Source: Ottelia alismoides
Taxonomy: Eukaryota; Streptophyta; Magnoliopsida; Alismatales; Hydrocharitaceae
DNA: 64,000 nt
Assembly: GCA_037367405.1 (NCBI GenBank)
Contig: JAZKJV010006951.1
Span: forward strand, 434,001 to 498,000
Direction: 5' to 3'
Below the pieces are notes generated by a model. That model saw only the letters and a program-made list of their open reading frames with translations. It was not told the origin of the DNA and made no database searches. Position 1 is the first letter of the stretch. Each line of letters begins with the position of its first letter. Positions 11,226-21,965 of this stretch are shown piece by piece. Both the position numbers and the translations under genes were made by a program.

Positions 11226-13097
11226 CAAATATGAGGATTATTGGCACGAAATCTCAGGTCCTCAAAAATGATAAGTCAAACGCACCTCAGGAGAGCATAA
11301 GATCATGTGAGGGAGAAAATAATTAGGTGAAGTTCCAAACATCCCTCAGTCAATCCAGTCAGCTAAGATGGCACGAATGATAATCATGAATCCTCAAAGT
11401 GCCATAGGTGGATGGTAGAATAAGGAGATCAAGGATCTAGATCAATCAAGAAGATGAAGGATCATGTGTCCAGTCACTATGAAAATGGAACATATATCAA
11501 TATAGTATGTTCACTTCAGAAATCAAAGGTGGATGGAACCTCAAAAGTGTCATGATGTCATCCTCTAATCATCGAAGCACATCACATTATCAATCCGGTG
11601 TGTGAGATCTGAATCCTCGATAAAGAATCACACCTAGCGATCATGCATCATCAAAGTCCTCAATAAGATCCTATGCAAATATCGAACGTCAAATCCACCG
11701 AGAGCAAAGGTATCAATCTCAGCACCCTCAAAGCAAGCCCGACTTACTATGTAAATCAAGAATCCTTGATGCGGGCTATCGCTAACAGTGCAACAATCCC
11801 GGGTAAAAGAAGAGATGATAAGGGGGACACGAGGAGGATGGGTAATAAGAGGAACACAAAGGTCGGGTGAAGTTGATTGAGTACAAGCGCCAATATCATG
11901 ACTTAATGCAAATGAGAAGATATATGTATAAGCGAGGTAGAGAGACTCAAAGATGAAAAATGCATGACTCACGCAGACGGGACCGACAACTCAAAGTGAA
12001 GATGCAAATGGACTCCGAGTCACAATCCATACACAAGGCAAACCCCTGATTCACCAACTCAACACCGTGAAGACAGAGATGTGGTCTTTTTATCTTGTCG
12101 CTTTTAGAATTAGGTGATCATAAAAAGTTACACACATCAAAATTAGGCTTTGTGATTGGGGCACTAATCCTTAGCGTATACATAGAAATAAAATGCTCAA
12201 ACAAGGAGGGGGTTGCTCTCCCCAAGACAAGGGATCCATTATATTTTATTTTTAGGTCCAATAGAGTTAGCAATCCCGATTTTATTTTTGTTATCACCTT
12301 TTTTGGATATTTTCAATGCACGTGCCTATCGAGATTCCAATTTCCATTAAGCATCCTAGGTTGGCAAAAACAGAGGGAGAAGGTCGAGAAAGCCATGCAA
12401 GTCGAAAATCGATGATGCATGCTAAGTTAGAAGACTTACAGTGCCTCCAGCTCTCTTCATGTGGGATTCAAGACAGAATTTAAATCTATTCTATATGAGA
12501 TGCAATCCGAGGATATCGCCCTAGGTACATGAAGCTATTAGCGTGAAGAACATTTTTCAAAATTTGACTAAGTCCAGAAGCGTATCTATAGGTACATGCA
12601 AGGGTTATTGGGGATTTGGACCTAATCTACGAGTAGGCAATTCCTATAGATAAGGGCTCATTCACACAAAATAATAAAAATAAAATAAAATAAGAAAATG
12701 CGTCAAAACCGTCAAGGCCCCCAAGGGAACAATCCCTCGGGCAATGGACCTCGGGAAGTCGGAGTGGAAGAGTCCTGTTATATTACAATCCAAGTGTCAC
12801 TTTCTCACATAAATATACATAATAAATAAATAATGCAAAAATTAGACTACCTTCCAAAATTCTCCTCCATCTTCCTTCGATGCTCTCTCCTACTGGATAG
12901 TGTAGAAGAGCCAACTCCGCCTCACTCGAGTGCATCGGAATTATTAGGATTTCCTCCTTCGTTTGGCGGTCCCTCGCATCAAAGACAAATATAGAAGAGT
13001 CAAAACAATCTCAATAATATCAATCATGCAAATGATTAAATAAATATGGACAAGAGTGAAGAATCAAATAAGTAATAAGTATCCCAAACGACGTTGC
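11226..13097 (-). other. Non-coding leader of element D
   Basis: This has no convincing coding sequence. The part 12350-13097 is homologous to 44430-45228 of element A (the leader next to the primer site), including the conserved acttacagtg motif. The part 11226-12095 has scattered ctcaaa motifs that look like more decayed copies of the repeat block. The 106-codon plus-strand frame at 12095-12415 resembles nothing I know. Confidence 0.55.
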
Positions 13098-13115
13098 TCC
13101 CCAGCAACAACGCCA
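13098..13115 (-). other. Element D primer binding site (tRNA-Asp type)
   Basis: The minus strand reads TGGCGTTGTTGCTGGGGA, two bases (AA) after the LTR end CATCA. Plant tRNA-Asp ends in CCCCGGCAACGGCGCCA, so the match is good apart from C-to-T changes. This primer type is typical of Athila elements. Confidence 0.88.
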
Positions 13116-13117
13116 TT

Positions 13118-15195
13118 TGATGAAATGGATTAGGCCGAGGTCGTGTCTTTCCACAAGGCAGATTGACAGTCGCTGAGGTGACCTCAGACGAAATCCTGTT
13201 TCGATCAACAATTAACCCACAATAATAAATCAAGCAATTAAATCTCAAAAATGTGGAGTTAAAATTTATTATAACTCTACATGCAAATGTATATAGGTGT
13301 AAGCATGTGTAGAGGTCGAACACTGGGAGCAAACAGTTGGGAGCAGGAATATGCACAATGTATTCAATTCTTATCTTGTCCATGTTGTTATTTTAGTGGG
13401 TTTTAAATTTTTATATTTTTATTTTTGTTTTTTTAATTTTTATTTGATTTTTCATTTTGTAATTTTTTTATATTTTCTTTTTATATTTTTTAGTTAGAGA
13501 ATATTAGTATATATATAGAGAGATATATGTACAAGGTAAAGGTGAGAGAGAATATATATAGTTAAAAATATTTCACATATAATATTGTTTGGCTTTTTAT
13601 ATTGTTTAATTTTTTGTTATTTTTCTGTATTTTTTCTAATTTTTATGCATTTTTTATGTCAAAAATATCCCTGAAATGGGATTAATTAAATATATGAAAC
13701 TAATTTGGGTTTTAAAATTACCAAATAAATCCAAAAATTACCCAAATTAACTTTAATACATAAATAATAATAATATATAGATAATTAAAAATAGAAAAAC
13801 ATAGTTTTGTAATTTTTGTTGAATTTTTATATTTTTTTGCTGAATTTTGGAGTTTCCTAATTTTTTAATTTTCTTTATCTTTTTATGGGTTTTTGGCTTC
13901 GGGACTCAATAAATAGCAAGATATAGCATATATAATTTTTTTGCGATTTTTCAAAGCATCTTTATATTTTTTTGCTATTTTATAATTTATACAGGGTTTA
14001 TTTAGGCTCCATTTTAATTTTAAAAATTAGATAAAATGCGAAAAATGCATATTAAAAATATGGGCATGAAAGCACACCGCATAAAGCATTTATCCATATT
14101 TGTTTTCATATTTTTAGGAGCTACATAGCTATTTTTAATAAATAGATAAAAGACATAAAAATAAAACAGCCTGGTAGGGGCATTTTTGCAATTAAAAATA
14201 AAGACAGGATTTTCTATGCAAAAATCCCAACAGAATAAACATTTATTAATATTTTAGACCCTTTTACAATATACAAAACTATCAGGGGCATAAGTACAAA
14301 ATTCACAACACATCACGTAATTCGATTGGGAAGGACCTAAATGTAATATCCAATTAATACAGAGGTTCAATGCAAAAATACCATTTCTTTATAACGTTAC
14401 ATTTATTTTACAGAACTAAATAATAAATACAAAAATGCAAGGGGCTAAAGGTACAATTTACCCCTTAAGGTGCTGTATCGAACGGCTAATGTTCTTGACT
14501 TATCCACGTGGCGATTCCACATTTGTCGATGACGCTTCACCGATGGACGCGTGAGATTAGATTGCGAGTCGCGATATGACGATCGATGACGGCTCCATCC
14601 AACGGTTGATCTTCAATCTGGGCCTCCTTCTTCATCCAACGGCGGGGACGATGGCTGGAAGAACAGGGAAGAACACTCGCCGGGGCGAGTTTCTTCCGGT
14701 GATATCTCGAGTCTCTGCCGGTCTTTGCCGCTCCTGAAGGTCTCTATAACTTCCTGGGAGGATACTCTAACTAATAGAGGTCTTCGATCAGCCTGAGGTA
14801 TGTTGGAGTGCCGCCACGAGCTGGGGGAGGAAATGGGGCTCCAGGTTCCTCCGCCGGCTTCGATTGCATCTCCTGGCGCGTTTCAAGGCGCCTAACCTGC
14901 AAAGGAAGCTCACACGGCTCGAGGGTGTCTCCCTCAACCAGGGGTTTGAAGCTATTAGCATGGGGATGGTGATGGGAGAGGAAGCTCCGGCGAAGGGTGG
15001 TGGAGGAGCCTCGATTCGCGGAACCACGGAGGCTCCGGTTGATAGGAAGTGGCTGGGAGGTGGAGAAGGTGATGGGGAACGAAATGGTTGCGATACGAGG
15101 GTCGGAAAGTCACTGGAAGGCTTGGGAGACCAGGGAGCATGGCGATCACCGGAGCGCCGTCGTGGGTGCATCTCCCACTATCTCCGACCTATTTA
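13118..15195 (-). repeat. Partial LTR of element D
   Basis: It ends (minus strand) in CATCA at 13118 and aligns in structure with LTR A (45249-49138). It has an LTR-end segment, an AT-rich U5, and a GC-rich block (14460-15190) sharing short stretches such as ggctcgaggg, gaagaacac and ggaggctccggttgat with family A. It stops near tatttaag at 15190, which sits where family A has its TATA box, so the U3 is missing. The open frames of 90-127 codons at 14788-15269 on both strands come from this GC-rich LTR block and are not genes. Confidence 0.78.
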
Positions 15196-15311
15196 AGGTA
15201 CCAGGGAGCTCCTTTTGTCAAGGACTCGACATAGACCGAATACGAGGAAGGGAGACGGGTGAAAACTGACCAAATTTGTGGAGAAGCAGGAGATGAGTTC
15301 AGCTAGCACAT

Positions 15312-16062
15312 GATAGATAGATTTCACATACAACTGACTCTACAGGAGGCATTGGAGCACATACCTCTACTCCAGAGATTACTCAGAGATAGGACCACAG
15401 TTAGGAGGAAGAGGCGGAACATCAGTTAGAGATCCATGTGCTTACTCGTGCCACGTGTTTAACGATTCAGAACCGTCTGCCAGCCAAGAGTCCAGATGCA
15501 GGAGCCCCGTATGTCAGATGCCACATCCATGAGCAGAGGTTCGACCACACTCTATTAGACAACAGTTCTTCGATCAACCTTCTTTCGGCAGCCCTTATCG
15601 ACCGCTTAGAGTTGGGCCCTCTCCGATAGAGCAGGATGGTCCTTCAGTTTGTTGATCGATCTGTCAAGAGGCTGAAGGGGTTGTTGAAGGACGTTGTCAC
15701 GATTCAGGGCCTGAAATTCCCTGTGGACTTCGTTGTGTTGGACATGGAGATCCCTGAGTCAGTGACCGATACCTCGATCATTCTAGGACGCCCGTTCTTG
15801 GCCACAGCCAAGGCAGTGTTCGACCATGATAGCGGGAAGGTGTACTTTCACGTCGAGGGTGGGAGTATACAAATAGAGACGGCCGAGGAGACTAGAGCCA
15901 GAGATTCAGCTTTCTCAGAGACGACTTCCTATTTAGAGCAGATGACAGAGGCAGGGTGAGACATCCACCAGGAGTACGATTTTGTGATCACCGATGACGA
16001 GGCAGTTTGGGCAGATCCAGTCGCACATGCCATCCTCTCACCTTCAAAGTTTGCTGATGCAC
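15312..16062 (+). pseudogene. pol: Fragment E: Athila-type protease remnant
   Basis: A frame at about 15312-15430 gives LTLQEALEHIPLLQ followed by a basic stretch, as found just before the protease in this family. A frameshift near 15430 leads into 15438-15959. There a retropepsin fold is read as RFDHTLLDNSSSINLL, then LQFVDRSVKR, then SIILGRPFLAT and a conserved hydrophobic strand. One stop (15627-15629) interrupts it. The active-site triplet is DNS where the family has DSG, so the enzyme is dead. After the stop at 15957 a second frame continues with TDDEAVWADP, matching IDDEVVWAEP in element H. The fragment ends abruptly at 16062, where LTR A begins. Confidence 0.82.
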
Positions 16063-17182
16063 ATAAATCAAACTTAACAGACCCATATCTTCCAAATAAA
16101 ATCTCAAAATCTATCAAAATAACCTCTAATTTTATATAACTTTTCATGAGCTATTTAATGGTGGTGGTTCTATATTTTTTGGAGTTATTGTGCAAAAGAT
16201 AGGTTCTGGGCCCCCATTGTACATAATACCGATTAAAATATTCAATTTATTCCTCACTTACTATTTTTACAAATTCATATTTTTATATTTTTTCAAACGT
16301 TATCTATTATTTATGTGTTACATCAAAATCAAGAATAAAACTAACAAGAAAATGAAAAATAAAATAAAGTTATATAAAAACATAGTTGAAATACCTATAT
16401 ATATGTATATAAAAGGAATTATATTCTTTATTATTTTATTCTTTAATATTTTTAGAATATGTTCAATATCATATATATTCTATTAAAAATACAAACACTA
16501 GATGAAAACTCATTAAAATGCATAAAAATAAAAAGAAGTATACAAAACATAGGCAAAATACCTATACCTATACCTATACAATTCATATACCTATTTATTT
16601 AAATATGCAAATAAACTCATAAAAATCAAATAAAATTATATCTATACTCACAAAATAAATTTGTAAATATATAAAATAAGAAAATAAAATAATAAAATAA
16701 AATATACAAAATAAAAATATAATACACAAAACATTGGTAAATGTACCTATAAATACACTAATAAAAATTAATTACCAATAAATAAAGCTAAAAAATTAAA
16801 TAAAAATCATATTAAAATACTACATAAAAAAATAAACATTTTTTATTTTCTACTCGAAAAATAATAAAATCATTTACTAATTTAAATAAATCATTCTTTA
16901 ATATTACATCCTGTTTTGTCTTCTAGCAACCTCCGTGGACCAACTGCAGGCCGCCAAGGGTTGACCGCGGGTCAACTCCTAAGACCCTAGCCTTAAGACT
17001 CTGACAGATCACGAGAGCTCCATTTATTTCAATTTTCACACAATTTGTGTAGCTCAAGAACGATAAGACTCTTCAGAAGATTATTCCTTCTACATCATAG
17101 ATACACGCTCGACCCCATGATTTTTTGTACATGGCGTCGATTCGATCCAAAATGGCGACCAATAAGGGTGCTCGAATACGTG

Positions 17183-17190
17183 TATAAATA
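17183..17190 (+). promoter_or_regulatory. TATA box of LTR A (3' copy)
   Basis: TATAAATA followed by aacacctct. The same motif is conserved in the 5' copy (47617-47624, minus). The 205-codon frame starting at 17618 lies downstream in R/U5. It is not open in the same form in the other LTR copy, so I do not call a gene. Confidence 0.65.
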
Positions 17191-18311
17191 AACACCTCTA
17201 TCCTCCTTAAATTCTTTGGTCATCTTTTGCCGTCTTCCACCATTGCCTTCAGCCGAGCCAGGTCCCTTGTGACAGGAGGAACCCTCTAGAGGCGCAAATC
17301 GGTCGGAGGAAGCAGGGGTGCACCCACGGCGGAGCTCTGGCGAAGCCCTGCTCCCTGTTGGTTCACCAAGTATAAGAGTTGTTTTACCTAGTTTAATTGC
17401 TTAGTTTTCTCTTGTAGAGTGTAATCTAGTAGTTAGTTTAGTTATTAGGACCGTATGTGCTCGATTAGAGCTAAATCGAAGTTCGCTGGAGCCCCGCTCC
17501 GACGAACCCATCCAAGCTGATTTACTGGTGCCCCAACCTCCGGCTCATCATCATTTCAACCCCCCTATGCGTTCTCCATCTCAAGAACACCCCTGATCAA
17601 TCTGATCAGTTCTTGCTATGCGAATTGAGGTCCTACTCCTCCGCTTCGCCGGACCTCACCATCCACATCACTTTTTGACCTCTGAAGCCTCAACTCCTTG
17701 TCAAAGGAAACCCCCTCGAGCCACTCTATCTTTTGGTGTAGTTCACATGCTAAAAGGAGTCCTTTGGGACTCAGATCTATCGACTGCAAGGTTCCCAGGA
17801 CCCCTTTGCTTCTCCGAGTTCACTGGACCGATTCACGGGGTCCTGGGCCTTTTTGTGCACCCCAAAAGCTATGGAGGACCTTTCTTGATGTGTGGAGCCC
17901 ATTCCCATTGTCGAAGACTGTCGGGTGAAGGAGGAATCAAAGATCGAGGGCAGGGAACCTCTGTGTTCTTCCCTATTTTTCGTGGACAGCAGCAGCCATC
18001 AGATCAAGAAGGCGTCCCAAGTCGAGCCTCAGTTGTTGGATGCCGAGCACCAGAGCCGTCAGATCAGCAAGGCTGGTCTAATCTCCACCCTCCATCGGCG
18101 AAATGTCATCGGGCGTTGAGGAGGCGACACGTGGTAAGTAAATCAGATCCAGCCGTCTGCCCACGCCTCGTTGGGGGTAATTTGCAAATCTACACCCCCG
18201 TTTTTTGTATTTTATTATTTAATCATGTAAATTAAATTCCATGAGTAAATAAAGTAGGGAATTTTGCCTTAGGACCCCTGTATTTCTTTTTATTACAAAT
18301 TGGTCCCTCCC

Positions 18312-18339
18312 CGCCTCACGTGTAGTCCCACGTGAGGCG
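18312..18339. repeat. G-box inverted repeat in LTR A (3' copy)
   Basis: Arms cgcctcacgtg and cacgtgaggcg surround a 6-base loop. Each arm contains CACGTG, the plant G-box core. The 5' LTR of A has the same pair at 46470-46495. Confidence 0.8.
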
Positions 18340-19699
18340 CCTGAATTTGCATGCAACCCCTGATAGATTTTGTAATTGTAAAATAGCCTCATATATTTAA
18401 ATAAATGTTTTTTCATGATGGCAATATTGCAATTGAGTCCCTGTATGTTTTTTCATAGCAATTTTGCCCCTGCCAGGCTGTGTTATTTTATGTGTTTAAT
18501 GTATTTATTAAGAATACCTAGTTTGCTCCTAAAAATCCACAAAAATTAGGATAAATGTGTTGTGCTTTGTAGATCCACACTTTACATTTATTTGGCCATT
18601 TTGTGCATTTTATCCCTTTATTAAAATTGAAATACGAGCCCTTTTTTCCCTGTTTAAATTATAAAATCCTACAAAAATATAGAAATTTCTTGAAAAATTC
18701 CCTATATATATGTTGAGCCTTTTAGTGTATTTTATTTTTTATCCAAAAATCACGAAAAAAATGTAGAACAAAACTCCTAAAAATTAGAAAACCCCAAAAA
18801 CCTTCATAAAAATATTAAAAATTCTAGAAAAATCATAAAAATAAAATCTCTATTTTTAAATTTTCTATATTTTAATATCTTGTTTTAGAATTAATTTAAG
18901 GAATTTTGGACACTATTTGATATTTTTCACCCTCATTTTAATTTCAGATAGTACTTTATTACCCTGTTTTCAGTATTTTTTACTTCAAAAATACCAAAAA
19001 ATTAAGAAAAATCTAGAAAAAAATCACAAAAACATGCTAAAAATATAAAAATCACAAAAATCTTTTGTTTACTGCATTTTGACTATTTTTCCCTATCTTC
19101 GTCTCTCTCTTATCTCTCTTTTATTATTTATTCTATGAGGCTTTATATCTTATTTCAAAAAGAAAATATAAAAAATATACAAAAACATAAAATAAAAAAA
19201 TGAAAAAAAATAAAAATCAAATAAAAATTATAAAACCAAAAATCAAATAATATATATAACACATAAAAATCCCACAAAAGACTTGTGTGCATACATGACT
19301 CGCTTGTATATGAATAATTGTAGGCTACCAGTTTTTGCTCTCTGTGGTTCGACCTCTACATGCTTATTCACTATGCATCATTATGGTAGAGTTAATAAAT
19401 TTTAATTCACATTTTTGGACTTAATTGACTTTTTCTTTCTTGTGGTTAATTGCTGCTTAATTGGGTTTCGTGAGCGGTCACCTCAGTGACGTCGTCTCCG
19501 CCTTGTGTGAGACATATTTTGACCCTCGCAAAATCCTAGTTATCAACATGCATCTCCGGTTGTGGCGGATACCACTCTAGCTTCTATTCCACAATCTGTA
19601 GTAGATAGTTTTGATTTTGATCCCATGTTGCATAAAAAAGATTCATGTATGAAGAACTCTGTTTCCGTTGTCCTAGAATGATCTTTCAGTTCATGTTTC

Positions 19700-20420
19700 A
19701 GACTCTTCATCCTCTATTTCCATAGCTTCAATCCCTTTCCCCCATGCTTTTACGGTAGGAAAGCGCATAAAAAAGATTCAGAAAGATGACCCAGATATGG
19801 CACGGTTTTGTAAAGAAAACATCACTGTAAAGGTGCCATTTGATGAGTATGTGGTTGAATCCTACATTCCAAAAATACCTTAAGGTGAGATGCACGCCTA
19901 CTAGGTTTAGCGGGAACAAAGATAACCGAAATATAAAGACACATGTCTTATCAGTAGCTACAACCTATTGTCTCAAGAATCAGAATTTTCCAAGAAAAAG
20001 AGAGACATGGGTGCTCACTATGTGGAGAGTCGTATTGATGACATTGTGTTTGCACGCATACTCTTGGATAATGGTTCTTCAATAAACTTACTTTAGCCTT
20101 ATATCAGAAATTGGAGTTGGGACCACTTCGCAAATCTTGAGCTTTACTCAAATTCGTTGATCGTTCAGTGAAGAGACCTAACGGAGAAGTTAAGAACGTA
20201 GTTATCTCGATTGAGGGCAGGTTGACTTCACAGTCCATGACATGGAGACCCATACTCATTGGAGAGAATCTCAAATTATTCTCGGGCGGCCCTTCCTTAG
20301 TACCACAGGAGCAGCTTTCGATTATGGTACGGGAATGATGAAGTTCCGTTCTCTAGGAAAAGATAAAGCAAACCAAGTGTCAATGACCTAATTCAGAGAG
20401 TAGCATAGAGTACTCGTCTT
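19700..20420 (+). pseudogene. pol: Element B gag end and protease, broken
   Basis: At 19760-19860 a frame reads GKRIKKIQKDDPDMARFCKE and then VKVPFDEYV, the basic spacer and the short helix before the protease seen in elements A and E. At 20010-20090 it reads RIDDIVFARILLDNGSSINLL, the start of a retropepsin with DNG where the active site should be DSG. Later pieces include a damaged GRP-FL near 20285-20310. At least five stops and several frameshifts make it non-functional. Confidence 0.8.
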
Positions 20421-20437
20421 CAGAGGCAGATTGTAGA

Positions 20438-20791
20438 ATGGTTAGCACAATTGGGATTTGGGGACAGATTCCTTCAAGACAGAGCAAGTCCCTTTCATCT
20501 GGAAAGGGTATAGTGGATGATGCAGTTTGCCAGGTGTTGTATGATCTTGTGAGAGATGCATCTACCTATCCCCATGATGACACAGAGATCCATTTGGATC
20601 TGTCAGTTCTATCCCCTTCGGAACGATCATGGGACATAGATGATGAGTCAGACGCGGCTTTGGCCGAATTACTGCATTTCTTTGGCGACCTACTCACCAT
20701 AGTTCTGAGTTGGTGGCGAGTACAACTCAGCTTAGCCCACCTTCATGCATCACAGAACCCGATTCAAATTCCGTTCAACAGATTTTCTTGA
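20438..20791 (+). pseudogene. pol: Element B acidic linker between protease and RT
   Basis: This 117-codon open frame is rich in Asp, Glu and Ser, with DDTEIHLDLSVLSPSER and DIDDESDAAL stretches. It sits in the slot where elements A (39664-40200) and H (54661-55080) also carry an acidic, poorly conserved linker. It is part of the pol polyprotein rather than a separate gene. After its stop (20789) the frame shifts into LKSLPPTLKYAFL, which opens the RT region. Confidence 0.65.
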
Positions 20792-20804
20792 TGATACCAC
20801 AATA

Positions 20805-21539
20805 CCAGAACTGAAATCACTACCACCTACACTCAAGTATGCCTTTCTTGCGGGACCTAAAGAGAGATATCCTGTCATCATTAGCTCAGACTTGGCTTTA
20901 GAATGAGAGTCTAGGTTGTTAGAAGTCTTAGAGAGGAACCGTCAAGCAACAAGCTGGATAGTGTCGGATCTCGTAAGGATCCACCCCGCTCTCTGCTCAC
21001 ACCACATTTTTATTGAGGATAATGTGAGACCTTCCCGTGAGTTCCAAAGGAGACTTAACCCCAATCTACGTGAAGTAGTGAAGAAAGAAATTGAGAAATG
21101 GTGCAAGGCATGGTTTATATACCCTATTTCTGACTCTAAATGGGTGGCCCCGCTTCATGTTGTCCCGAAGAAGTCGGTAATTCAGATGGTAACCAACGAG
21201 GTGGGGGTAGAGATCGCGACACGAGTACCTATGTCGTGGTGTGTCTGTGTTGACTACTGGCGCCTGAATGCTGGGACCAAGAAAGATCACTTTCCCTTGC
21301 CTTTTATTGATCAGATCTGGGAGAGACTAGCAGGGGAAGAGTTCTTCTATTTTCTTGATGGGTACTCAGGCTACAACCAGGTGGCCATATCCCCTGAGGA
21401 TCATGAAAAAACCACATTCACATGTCCATTCGGTACTTATGCTTTCAGGCATATGCCATTCGGGCTCTACAATGCCTTGGGCACATTTTTGTGGTGCATG
21501 ATAGCCATATTTGTCGAGATTGTGGGAGATTTTCTGTAA
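20805..21539 (+). pseudogene. pol: Element B reverse transcriptase, N-terminal part
   Basis: From about 20815 the protein reads LKSLPPTLKYAFLAG and PVIISS, then a TGA stop near 20904. An open frame (20916-21539) follows with the Ty3/gypsy RT blocks in order: HHIFIEDN, SREFQRRLNPNLREVV, FIYPISDSKWVAPLHVVPKK, CVCVDYWRLN, DHFPLPFIDQIWERLAG, FLDGYSGYNQVAISPEDHEKTTF and the MPFGLYNA block. FLDGYSGY supplies the first catalytic Asp. A TAA at 21537-21539 replaces a sense codon directly before VFMDDFS, and the frame continues unchanged after it, so this looks like a point nonsense mutation. Confidence 0.9.
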
Positions 21540-21965
21540 GTGTTCATGGATGACTTCTCGATCCACGGTGATTCTTTTTATACATGTTTAGCACACTTGG
21601 AACGAGTCCTCAAGAGGTGTAGAGAGGTGAATCTGGTACTCTCCTGGGAGAAGAGTCACTTTATGGTGACGGAGGATATCGTGTTGGGGCATGTCATCTC
21701 CAAAAGGGGAATGGAGGTTGACCCTGCCAAGGTGGAGGTGATCAAGAGACTCGATCTACCTACCAATGTTATGTCAGTGTGGTCATTGTTAGGGCATGTT
21801 GGATTCTGTAGTAGATTCATTCAGGATTTCTCAAAGATCGCCCGCCCACTGACTGAGCTCTTAGGGAAAGACATGGAGTTCGTTGTAAATCACATGTCTC
21901 TGGAGGCCTTTGAGCTCTTGAAGAGGAAGATTTGTGCCTCTACTATCCTACAAACTCCTGACTAG
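21540..21965 (+). pseudogene. pol: Element B reverse transcriptase, C-terminal part
   Basis: This is the same frame as the preceding part. It starts with VFMDDFSIHGDSF, the catalytic MDD box. It continues with LSWEKSHFMV, VLGHVISKRGMEVDPAKVEV and GHVGFCSRFIQDFSKIARPL, the thumb and connection region. It ends at a TAG (21963-21965) where the family has Trp in PDWSLPFEI, and the frame carries on directly after that stop. Catalytic residues are intact; the stops alone break it. Confidence 0.9.

Larger units (their letters stand above)
10091..15195 (-). mobile_element. Element D: Athila-like Ty3/gypsy element, 5' part only
   Basis: On the minus strand this has an LTR (15195 to 13118), a tRNA-Asp-type primer site (13115 to 13098) and a leader homologous to that of element A. 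A repeat block follows and the copia insertion then interrupts it. The motif gatgcatg, then about ten bases, then acttacagtg near 12415-12445 and the Y-rich cagctctctt that follows recur at 44516-44560 in element A in the same orientation relative to the primer site. The motif TTTGATGCGAGGG about 120-150 bp after the primer site is also shared with A. No gag or pol of D lies in the window. The extent below 12095 is inferred from position. Confidence 0.75.
16063..19545 (+). repeat. LTR A, 3' copy, second part (bp about 470 to end)
   Basis: The sequence from aaatcaaacttaacagaccc to the end cctagttatca matches the reverse complement of 45249-48664 along its length. It lacks the first 460 or so bp of the LTR. 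Those are present, in reverse orientation, at 33220-33662. It contains the TATA box (17183), a GC-rich R/U5 block (17220-18180) and a G-box inverted repeat (18312-18339). An AT-rich tail follows. It ends TATCA at 19545 without a following primer site, as expected for a 3' LTR. A 74-bp stretch (16134-16207) is missing from the 5' copy. Confidence 0.9.

Noticed and set aside
11634..11972. 112-codon minus-strand frame
   Set aside because: It lies in degenerate repeat-derived sequence, overlaps a 65-codon frame on the other strand, and resembles nothing known.
12095..12415. 106-codon plus-strand frame
   Set aside because: It is antisense to the leader of element D, and the homologous leader of A has no matching frame.
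14788..15269. Overlapping frames of 90-127 codons on both strands
   Set aside because: Proline- and arginine-rich products from the GC-rich block of LTR D, with no domain and no conservation.
17618..18235. 205-codon plus-strand open frame
   Set aside because: It lies inside R/U5 of LTR A. The other LTR copy does not keep it as one frame, and its GC-rich composition makes long frames likely by chance.
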